Assembly (NCBI GenBank): GCA_030704615.1
Contig: CM060733.1
Location: 45,322,001-45,386,000, forward strand
Length of the DNA: 64,000 nt
DNA from: Takakia lepidozioides
Lineage: Eukaryota > Streptophyta > Takakiopsida > Takakiales > Takakiaceae
Direction: 5' to 3'
Shown one piece after another: positions 1 through 8,922 of the stretch (its first letter is position 1; the number at the start of each line of letters is the position of its first letter). The translations under genes were made by a program, and so were the position numbers. The notes below the pieces were generated by a model. The model ran no database searches, was not told the origin of the DNA, and worked only from the letters and a program-made list of their open reading frames with translations.

Positions 1-324
1 TGTATGTAGCCTCTAGTTGAAACCTTGTGCTTCATTGACCATTGATTTTCCTGATTAGCCCTTAGAATCCAAATCCGGTGTCTAAATTGTGCCGGTTGAA
101 TTATTGCATACTGCAGAACATAGACCTGACAGTAGATCCCACAGTAGCATCCATATTATGCCTGGCTGTCTCTGCCCTTAACCAGTGTTTAGAATGACGA
201 CTGGTTCACATATCTACATAGTGAGTCATGAAGTGCTGGAAATATTGTGACTTTACTTTTAGCCCCCTAGAGTATACATGTGGCTCTAGGTGATGCTATA
301 TAGGCCTATTATTTGTGCCTGCAG

Positions 325-3300
325 AAAGGAGCAGAGTACAAGAGAAGTAGAGGAAAAGGTGCAGCTTTTGGAGGCTGAAATGGAACAACGAGTCAACCAA
401 GAAGTAAGATTTACCTCCAGCTTAACTAATCTGAACTACAGTAGTAGTAATCTTCAGGTTGACAGGGGACAGACATTTGGACCTCAGTTTCAAAAAAAAA
501 TTGTTGATTGGTTGAACGCCAGGCTCCCGAAAGGATAGCTCAGTATATGGAGTTGCAAGGAGAAGCCCGAATGCTCGCAGCAGATGTTGAGCGCATAGAG
601 GCGGAGCTGGAGGACATCACTCGTGCTATTTTACCATTAGAGCAGGTTTTTGAGGGGCAGCCCCTCCCTCCCTCCTTACTTTCTTGCCACAGAAGTCTTT
701 GTTATATTGAGGTGCTTTTGGACCCAAAAGTAAGCCCTTCCCAGAACTGAAACTATTTTTTTCCTCTGCATGTTGCTCTGCTTGATTTAACTAGTGGTTT
801 GGGAACCAATGCAGGAACTAGCTAACTCAACACCAGCTAAGCAAAAAGCTGTAGAACTGGTGGAGCAGCTATTGGTTGCTGAAGAGGAGTTGCAGCGCCT
901 CAAGGTTGAGGAATCTCCCACAGTGCATCTCTCTCACGAAGAAGCTCGAGAGGCCATGCTTATTAAGGTACTTTCCACTCCAACTCACAAAAGAACTGGA
1001 GTAAGGATCAGAAAGTAGTGAAGTCTACATTGGTAACAAAACACCTGGTTTTATAGCATGTTAAGATATGAAACGTATTTCATCGTATCTTCATCAACAG
1101 TGGTGGACCATGGTCGTGAAAATTGGCTGGGGTTGTTCTGCATGCTTTTTGCATGATGTGCTGGCAGATTTCTATTCCTTCTGATTGTTCCTCTGTTTCA
1201 TGTACTATTTCTAAGAAGAATTCTTGCAGTGGAAGCAAAATACTTTAATTTTATGTCTGCAGATACGGCAAGACAATGCCGAGATAGCTAAAGCAGAAGA
1301 GAAGAGCAAAGAATTGGAGGGCGACATTAAAGCATATGAGGAAAAACTTGCTACTGCAGACAAAACTCTTTCTGAATTAAAAGGTACATCTCTCTTTCCT
1401 CTAGTAAAGAAAGAGTGTACCTGCATATGAGGCTGACCAATCTTTAGGGTTTGTTATATCATGTAGTTTTGGCTAGTGGTCATCTTGTTCCCATAGACCC
1501 TAATGGCCCTAGAGATGTCTAAAAAATCTTCTCTCTAGAATACTTTTTGTTTTAGCCCATCATGATACAACCTTCATCTTCTCACGTTGTAGGACATTAT
1601 AAGCTTCTTCCTTTCTTCTGGGCTTCCTGTTGTGGTTATAAATTTTCTCTCCTGGAAATCACATCCAGGCATGACCGCAACCAACTCATTAGAAAGGAGC
1701 TCATGGAGTTACATGTCAGGAGAACTTGGAAGTTACCCAACCTCACAACAAAGCTCCATTTCTATCGAGAAACATTCTTGGTTCTCCGGGATGATAGATC
1801 TTGCGGCCCAATTACCTTTCGGCCTCTTTATCTCCTTCTCTCCTGAGGGCTTTGGGGCGGTTCAGGGTGGGCTCGCACAACCTACGGATAGAGACTGGCA
1901 GATGGGAAAACCTGCAGCGGGAGGACCGCCTATGTCCTGCTTGCACAGGGCGCAGCCGGGAAATTGAAACTGAAGAACACTTCTTCTTCTATTGCCCCCT
2001 ATACTATGAGATCCGTGGGAGATTCCATTGCCTATTCCGTGGAACCCAATCTCTCACTGAAGTCTTCCACTATGAGGATCAGAAATGTTTGGCAGCCTAC
2101 CTGCACGAGGCATTCACCCTTAGACAATCACTCGAATAGTTCTTTTCTCTGACTCTGGTTTTCCTATTTTCTCTCATGTTCTTCCTTCCATTTGTCCCAT
2201 AAGCTCTATGAGCTTTCCGCGGACGTTATAAAGCACCATTTCATTTCATTTCATTTCTCCCTATTTCCACAAGAAAAATGTCAAGTGGTATTTCTAGAAT
2301 GATAGCATGGTGTGTAGGCACATCAATCAACTGTAAACCCATCCGACGAGGATTGGGAAACCACTTGAAGTACATGCTCTGGTGAAGGCACTTTAAGATC
2401 ATGAGGGTATGGCAAGCATGGCCTAAAGGGAACTTTTTTTCTATAGCAAGCAGTATCTAATTTGTTGTGTACAGGTGGGAGGGCAGAAAAGTTTCTAGAG
2501 ATGCAACAGAAGGAAAAGAAGATGCAGGCGTTCATTGACAACTTTGAAGGCATGCGCCAGGAGCACGAGTGTGCAGCCCTGCGTGTACAACAGCGCATCA
2601 TCCATGTACTTCAACATATAAGCCAGGTCTATCCCTCCCTCTGTCTCTCACTCAGGCATAGAAGTACATAATAAACTTTCTTCTACTTCTCCTCTGGGCC
2701 TCCCATGGATGTAATACTTTTCTTTCTATCTTCTGTCTTTCTCTCAGGACAGGGTGGCAGTACAAGTGCTGGGATCTGAATCGCCACTCTCTTTAAGAGG
2801 ATGTGAATTAAGACCAATAAGGATTTGTCAACTTTCTGCTTGCAGTAGGGCAATTTAGGATGAAGCTTAGTATCCTGCAGGGAGCATCCCTCGTGGACAC
2901 ATAGTTTTGTCTGCTTAGGTACATGGATGACTTGACAGGAACTCAGTGCAGGCAGCAGGCACAGAAGAGTCCATCAAAGTGAGGGATGCTGGTTTTAATA
3001 ATGCAAAGCATTCTGATGGGGAAATGGACGACATTGATGACCTCCTACAAGGTAGGGGGTCCGGTACAAATGCATTGCAGTGTTACATTGTGGAAAATGC
3101 AGACCATTACAGTTATTGTCTTCCATTGGACCTGCTAAAGCTTCTTTCATTCATTCTGTTTTTGTTTCTCTTTTTGCATTATCAGGCAGGAGCTAACTGA
3201 GTCCATCAAAGCTCCTGGACATCTCATGTGGAACAAATTTTGGCTACCGTAGGCCATCTGGGCCTAATAAATTTCCTCTTCTCTGTATGTAAGAAATATG

Positions 3301-4811
3301 CTTATTTCTGCTTTCTCGTCCCCCCTCCCAACGCCTCTTGTATTCGATGTGGGTGGACTGTAGTGATGGAAGAGCGTGGAGGGGAGCTGAAGCAGCTGGA
3401 GGAGATGGAAGAAAAGACAGAAAAGGAAATTGCCACCACCAAAGAGAAGATAGCAGCACTGGAATCTGAGATTGAGAAGTTTAGCCGGCCTGATGAGCTG
3501 CGGGCCCAGTCCGAGCTGAAGTGCACGGTCTGTGCACTCTCCCTTACTTGATTGCTCACCCACTCACTGTGCCTCTGATGCAGCCAATAACTTGTTCTAC
3601 AGTATCTGTGATGTAAGTTCCTTGTCAAATCTATGGTCCATACATTTATTAAGAGCTGGTTGCTGATGACATGCTCAATGTGGGAAATGTCTTTGACCAA
3701 AAAATCGCTTAAGGAACACCTTGTACTTTTGTGCTGTAAATCAGTTTGGAAGATAGATAAGTAATCATGCAACGCTCAACCTGTAACCTTACTCAGAAAC
3801 AGATTTACGTACTTATTTGAATGTGTCTGCTATATGAGAGGCACAGTTTTTCCTTAAAATGAATGAAGGCTAAATGGACCAACACATGTCATCTTCCTTA
3901 ACACAGAAAGTGGAGGCACAGAAGAAGGCAGTCGATGAGCAAAAAGTTCTAGTGCAAGTGCAGCTCAAAGAGCAAAGAGCAAAGATGGAATCCATCCAAC
4001 GTGTGTTGTCAGAAAATGAAATGCACGCAACCCTTGAAGAACTGAACCAAAAGCTCATCTCACTTGAACAGTCTCTGACCAAACTGCAAGAAGGCAAGTG
4101 AACTCTCTCACTTTGACACTATTGAGGCACTTTGTCTTGAAGTGATTTCTTGTTGTTCTACATTGTTCAACAAATGTTTATATTTTCCTTTTGCTCTGTT
4201 TCTGTTTGGGTTGTTCTACTGTGTTGCTCTACTTGTGTTAGACCCTTGAGGCCTCCCACGGATGTTGCCAGGGGCGGCCCCCTCTTCTTTTTTCCCATTC
4301 ACTACGGGGCACTACAGGAGTTCTATACTGAGATTAGTTCTCAACCTGGAGGGTCATATCCTACTTGAACTAGCTACAATGCAACTGGCGTGTGCATAAT
4401 GACCAAGCATTAGGCTTTTGACTACATTTTCTCTCCAATATACTTTCTTGACCATATTGGAGTGTTCATTTCCTTTTTTTCTTTTTCTCCTTAGAACACA
4501 TCCCTCATCCGTCAACTCTGAGGACCTGAAGTGATTTGCAGTCCACCTACATGAACTACTCCTTTGCTCCTGAGTGTCTCTCTGTTTGTTTTCTCCAAGA
4601 TTTATTGGCACTTTTCTCAGTGATTCTGCTGGTTTTACACATGCATACATGTGTCTGCTTTCAGAAAAAAAAAACATGATTTCTACATATGTTCTTCCTT
4701 ACAGAAGTGGAGACAAAGGAGCGGGAGACCAATTACAAGCCAGTCTTGGAGAATATTCGATTCATGGTGGGTCAGTTGAACACTGAGATCAAGAACACTT
4801 ACCTGCATTGA
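325..4811 (+). CDS. IFT74: Intraflagellar transport protein 74 (IFT74), 3' part, nine exons
   Basis: This is the C-terminal ~395 residues of IFT74, the coiled-coil IFT-B core subunit that pairs with IFT81 and carries tubulin during assembly of cilia; in a land plant it would serve the sperm flagella. Exons I can place in one phase-consistent frame: 325-403, 523-645, 815-967, 1263-1383, 2475-2626, 2952-3051, 3364-3527, 3907-4093 and 4705-4811 (TGA at the end). Nearly every exon encodes heptad-rich Glu/Lys/Leu coiled coil. Family landmarks are the MQAFIDNFE segment (IFT74 FIETFEE region), the block ending SENEMHATLEELNQKL, and the terminal TNYKPVLENIRFMVGQLN, which aligns in order with the animal protein. 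The 5' end lies outside the window. The intron after 4093 appears to use a GC donor (AAG|GCAAGT), because no GT donor there keeps the frame. The 1.1-kb intron 1384-2474 holds a LINE relic. Exon ends are read from splice consensus, not from transcripts. Confidence 0.88.
1562..2260 (+). mobile_element. 5'-truncated LINE (non-LTR retrotransposon) tail in an IFT74 intron
   Basis: The reading frame 1801-2139 encodes the typical C-terminal tail of plant and algal LINE reverse transcriptases: RFRVGSHNLRIETGRW, then a Cys/His cluster of the form LCPAC...EEHFFFYCPLYYEIR. The upstream stretch 1562-1846 belongs to the same polyprotein in another frame (HDRNQLIRKELMELHVRRTW), so at least one frameshift separates them. 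About 100 bp after the stop comes a short CATTT tandem tail (2237-2257), as at LINE 3' ends. No RT or endonuclease core remains. It sits in the sense orientation in the intron and should be spliced out. Confidence 0.7.
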
Positions 4812-5160
4812 TGAATGCTACCCCATTTAGCGCCGACCCCCACCCTTCGCTTTTCAACTGCTTCCAGGGCTGGCAATGATGGATTTATGGACAGGAGCAC
4901 TAATATTGATCATCTTTAGTTTGTGAAGACGAGCCTGCGAGCCTCACTACATTTTTGTTGCCTTTATCCCTCAGACTGTAACCATGTCCTCTATCACCTC
5001 CTTGTGAAAGAAATGTGAGCATGCTTGATTCAACTAACAAAAGGGGACATACCATGGGCACAATTCAATCTCCAGCTTGGTCTCATGATAAACAAATGTG
5101 CAAAGGACTGTAGTTGATCCCTTCCACATTGTAAGATCCTTGATTTAGCAATTTTCTCTG
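4812..5160. other. IFT74 3' flank, no gene seen
   Basis: This holds the presumed IFT74 3' UTR and downstream flank. No coding signal or repeat was recognised. Confidence 0.5.
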
Positions 5161-5306
5161 CCAGATGTGAAGACACAAACAAATGTGATGTGGTCGGGCT
5201 TCACCCCTTCCCGAATCATTTGCTCGTAGGTCTCCAAAGCCTCCATCATGCGCCCCTGCTGCGCATATCTTGCGATCATCAACACCACATCTCGTTCAGC
5301 TATATT
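5161..5306 (-). pseudogene. PPR fragment
   Basis: The minus strand reads AERDVVLMIARYAQQG followed by MEALETYEQMIREGVKPDHITFVCV, one and a half PPR motifs of the PLS type found in the intact PPR genes of this window. It is open over ~48 codons with no start, no neighbouring motifs and no DYW end. It is a relic. Confidence 0.75.
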
Positions 5307-5639
5307 GGGCGGGCAGGGAAAATGTAGAGGAGATTTGAAGTACCTGAATATTAGGCAGGATGCACTGAACTGCTAGATGATGCTGTCTTGAATGCTGCAG
5401 TGTCTAAGAGCATCTCCATGGTGAGCAGGCCCATCAAATGTTATATATCCTGGTTACAGGGGTGACGGTATGTTTTACAGGGATGGTTTGGTTGTTGGCA
5501 CTCCATGGTTGGGACGGTAGAAGACCCGGCACAGATCACAACTTGGTAGGCCCGATCACAATCTTGGAGCGTTGAAATGGATCTTTGGAGGGTGCAAATT
5601 GATGGCTGGGTTGAGGGCACAGCTTGAAGGTGAAGAAGA

Positions 5640-6633
5640 GGAAGAGGTGTTTGTGAATGCATTGGTGGTTGAGGAGAGGCTGGGCACGAACACATTGGAG
5701 AGACTACTGTGTACAATGACAAATTATTCCAACGAAGGTATAGGATGAGGCGTTCTCTGTTTTGGAGAAGTCTGGACGAATGTGTGTGCACAAGACACCT
5801 ACTTTCTACAAACCCCAAATGCTTTTGGCCATTTGGGTTTGAGTTCTATTCAAACAATCACTGTTGCCTTGCGTATGATGGCATATGGTGTAGCAGCCGA
5901 TGCTTGTGATGAATATTGTCAATTGGCAGGGAGTACTGCAACCTTGTGTTTGAAGAAGTTTGCACGTGCAATCCGAGAGGAGTGTATATTTGAGGTTGCC
6001 AACTAGAGATGACTACAAAAAACAATTGAAAATCAGCGCAGCTAGGGGATTTCCAGGGATGTGTGGCTACTTGGGTTGTATGCATTGGAGTTGGAAGAAT
6101 TGTTCCGTTGCTTGGCAGGGGCACATATAAAGATGGTGAACAATCAATTATTTTGGAAGCTGTGGCATATCAATCCTTGCCCATTTGGCATGCATACTTT
6201 GGATTTCCAGGTGGAAATAATGATCTGAATGTGCTTGATCGTTCTCCATTGATTGCTGATTTGTTACAAGGTCCACGGCATGACCTACATTTCGTTGGCG
6301 ATGGAACAATGTATCCACATCTGCTTGTTGATGGAATTTATCTGAAGTGGAGCATTTTTGTGTCCACTATTCATGAGCCACAATGGGAGAAAAAGCAACA
6401 TTTTGCGCGTACACAATAATCTGTCATTTTGAGCGATGCTTTGGAGATTTCACATTGTAGCAAACCCTAGCAGCTTGTGGGATAGAGATGTCATTGAGGA
6501 TATTTTGATGGCGTGTGTAGTGCTCCATGAGAGGGCATTAAATCTAGAGCCAGCATACAATCCAGAAGTAGGGCAAGAGCACTATAGACTTGGACTCGCA
6601 CTCGCAGCATACAAGCAAGAACAAGGAATTTGA
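5640..6633 (+). pseudogene. PIF/Harbinger transposase (DDE_Tnp_4), decayed
   Basis: Harbinger transposase can be followed across four frame changes. An N-terminal part (NAFGHLGLSSIQTITVALRM) is followed by YLRLPTRDDY, RGFPGMCGYLGCMHWSWKNC, then IILEAVAYQSLPIWHAYFGFPGGNNDLNVLDRSP, LLVDGIYLKWSIFV, CHFERCFG and finally IVANPSSLWD. The first catalytic Asp, normally in GSIDCMHW, is Gly here (YLGCMHW). The NDLNVLDRSP Asp and the Glu of FERCFG remain. Frameshifts fall near 5990, 6128, 6415 and 6440, and in-frame stops occur. The copy cannot make an active enzyme. Confidence 0.85.
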
Positions 6634-6767
6634 AAATCAAGAGACACATTTCAATTTTATCAGTGATATCAAGTGAACACTTAGTGGGCACTCAAGCGGA
6701 GTTCAATTGATTGAAAATAAAGTTGTTGCCTTCAAGTTACCCTAGTTATAGTCTTCTATCGGATTTG

Positions 6768-7847
6768 CTATGCCTCTTCTGTGAATTGTGAATCTACTGA
6801 GTCGGCATGCTCTGAACTAGCCAGAGTAGTAGCAGCTTCAAATGTTGCACCCTCTAAAGTGACGTTCGACACCACAGGTTGACTTGCCCTGCTAGGTTGC
6901 TTTGCCGTGCCAGTTCTAGTTGCAGCAGCTTGGACCCTAGCTCGAAGCTTGGCTAGCTCCTCGGATCGACGCAATTTGAAATATTCCCTTGCATCATCTG
7001 ATTGCATTTGATCATCAGGCAAAGTAAACAATGCCATTGCGGATTGATCCTCTAGTATAGCTGCTTTTTTCAATGTGGCTGCAGCCATGTCGGCTGTGGC
7101 ACGGGCCTTGGCTCTGATTGCAAAGTCCCTGGCACGGGCCTGGGCTCTGCTTGCATAGTCCCTCACTTTCGGGTCCTTTTGATCTTCCTTGGCTGCTTTG
7201 TTCCCCTGCGGCTGCTTGGCAGAAGCAAGTCCAGCTCGGGGTGTGGGTCCATGTGTGGCAGTAGCCATATTCTCAATCTCACCCACATCACTCCCTCTCC
7301 TCTTCATGGGGGGCGTTTTCCTCACATCTTGCTGAACTTCTCCCCACCAAGGCATATCCTTGAGGAGAAGCCAGCAATGGATAAAGGTAAACGATTGATG
7401 CTTGTCGTGTTTGCTCTTGTACATCTCGAGGGCTTTCTTGAGTGTATCCTCTGCAGTGGTTCCAGATTCATTCAAAGCAACAATAGATTTATAAACAGCT
7501 ACAAATTGGGCAACGTCGTGTTTAATGATGCCCCACTTGCTCTCCAAGCTACGTGCAGGCCTCTCTGCAACACCCACCGGTCTGTTTGCATTGTAGTGTT
7601 TCGTGACCCTGTCCCAAAAAGCAGTCGCTCTTTGTCCGTTGCCTGTGGCTGGATCCTGCGAAATGTGCAAAACAGAACAACAAAGTTGCCGCTCTTCATC
7701 ATCTCCGAAATTCTTACCCTTCCTACTCTTGTTGGCTCTCGTAGCTTGAACCGAAACAGTCTGTGGGGCTCTCGCAGCTTGAGTAGAAACAGTCTCTTGG
7801 TTTCCCGCTTGCGCCATGGAAGAAGCCTCTCCAATATCTCCTGACAT
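6768..7847 (-). CDS. Harbinger ORF1: Myb/SANT-like, NAM-associated DNA-binding protein
   Basis: This is an open frame of ~359 residues from the Met of MSGDIGEASS at 7847; the frame stays open upstream to 7982, and MAQAG at 7817 is another candidate start. The N-terminal half carries the trihelix/NAM-associated pattern of plant Harbinger accessory proteins: FGDDEERQLCCSVLHISQDP, then FWDRVTKHYNANRP, RSLESKWGIIKHDVAQFVAVY, and FTFIHCWLLLKDMPWW. A Lys/Ala/Arg-rich helical tail with many RAQARARD-type repeats follows. In active elements this protein helps the transposase enter the nucleus and bind the ends. The frame is undamaged although the transposase beside it is wrecked, so it may work in trans for other copies or simply be younger than its decay. 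It is not a host gene by position, since it lies inside the TIRs. Confidence 0.8.
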   Translation of the reverse strand: MSGDIGEASSMAQAGNQETVSTQAARAPQTVSVQATRANKSRKGKNFGDDEERQLCCSVLHISQDPATGNGQRATAFWDRVTKHYNANRPVGVAERPARSLESKWGIIKHDVAQFVAVYKSIVALNESGTTAEDTLKKALEMYKSKHDKHQSFTFIHCWLLLKDMPWWGEVQQDVRKTPPMKRRGSDVGEIENMATATHGPTPRAGLASAKQPQGNKAAKEDQKDPKVRDYASRAQARARDFAIRAKARATADMAAATLKKAAILEDQSAMALFTLPDDQMQSDDAREYFKLRRSEELAKLRARVQAAATRTGTAKQPSRASQPVVSNVTLEGATFEAATTLASSEHADSVDSQFTEEA

Positions 7848-8671
7848 CGTATATCTTGATCTCACAAATCGATGTAGAGTGCTTGGCGGAGTCCCTGTAT
7901 GCTTGGCAGAAGTGACGTGCGGGAGGCAGAGTTGTGGCGGGGCCTGCAGCAATTCTACCGATCTGAGGCAACCGTGGAGCAAGCTGCGCGGCCTTTTTAG
8001 GACCCCGCCACGCTAGATGCCGTTTTTGGGTAGGTAACGTGACACAGTGGAGATGCTCTAAGGCCATGTGAGAAGCACGGCCAGAAATTCTTACTTAGAG
8101 AAGTGTCTGATAGAAGTTATCATGCAATAAGCATACTTCCAAAGCCGCATGACAACATAGCTTTTTTGTCATGTTGGAGAAATGCCCATTTTTGTTTCCT
8201 CTTCATCTTCGCTCACACGATTCGCCTTGCCAGAAATTCGGGAAAAAACCTCACATCGTCCACCAGGCTATTGAGCTGAGATATGTATCAGGCTTGCAAA
8301 TGCCATCCTCCCCAATCTCCAGGGAAATCGAACCAAGGTGCAGAAGAAAAGAGCAAAATAACCTACAGGATTGGAAGTTCCTTCAGAAGGTGATTCTTGA
8401 GCATGTCGGATATCATTCACTCTGTATGTTTTCTCAACTTCAATATGACAATAAACCCGCACAAACAAGGAGTCTCGTCATTGCGGTGGGCGATTGGTCC
8501 GAATGGGAGCTCTAGGCATGTTTAGCAGCTCGCATAAGTGCATTACTGAATGAACAGTTGGAAAAGTGAATATCAACACAACATCAAATCTTCTAGACTT
8601 CGCTTTGGGCTTCCAAAAGTTAATCGCAGATTCGTGCTTGTTGCCTGTTCCTACCAGTATTTCCACACGAG

Positions 8672-8795
8672 TGGTGGGCATCTCTTCCGACAATTCCTTG
8701 GCTAGAACCCTGGAGATGAACTTGGTGGTTGTGTGGCAGGTACCACACACCCCAAGCTTGATGACACAGATGAACGTGCCAGCTGCATCGTATGG
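8672..8795 (-). pseudogene. PPR DYW-domain fragment
   Basis: The minus strand reads CVIKLGVCGTCHTTTKFISRVL, the zinc-binding part of a DYW deaminase domain (compare VIKNLRVCGDCHTATKFISKIV in the PPR gene at 24966-27749), followed by a diverged tail where the VVRD...FHHF block should be. It is a relic lying antisense just upstream of the metalloprotease start codon. Confidence 0.65.
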
Positions 8796-8922
8796 GGGTC
8801 GAAAAGATGCAGCTTGGGGGCACGGAAGGATCCAATTCCTCGAGACTTCTTCGTCTTCCATGGTGTCTAACCAACCATTTTCATATACTCTCTTTCCTAG
8901 ATCAGTCCGGCCTCGACAAGGC

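Larger units (their letters stand above)
5408..8058. mobile_element. Complete PIF/Harbinger transposon with TAA target duplication
   Basis: The termini are inverted: the left end begins GAGCATCTCCATGG at 5408 and the right end finishes CAGTGGAGATGCTC at 8058, sharing GAGCATCTCCA. Both ends are flanked by TAA (5405-5407 and 8059-8061), the 3-bp duplication expected for this superfamily. Inside are a decayed DDE transposase on the plus strand and an intact Myb/NAM-like ORF1 on the minus strand, converging tail to tail, the usual two-gene layout. Length is 2651 bp. It lies between IFT74 and the metalloprotease gene. Confidence 0.9.

Noticed and set aside
3186-3245. Possible extra IFT74 exon reading ELTESIKAPG
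   Set aside because: The previous exon ends in phase 1, and every acceptor here gives a TGA or TAA within a few codons; joining 3051 directly to 3364 keeps the frame.
7179-7844. 221-codon plus-strand open frame
   Set aside because: It is the antisense shadow of the Harbinger ORF1 and has no motif of its own.
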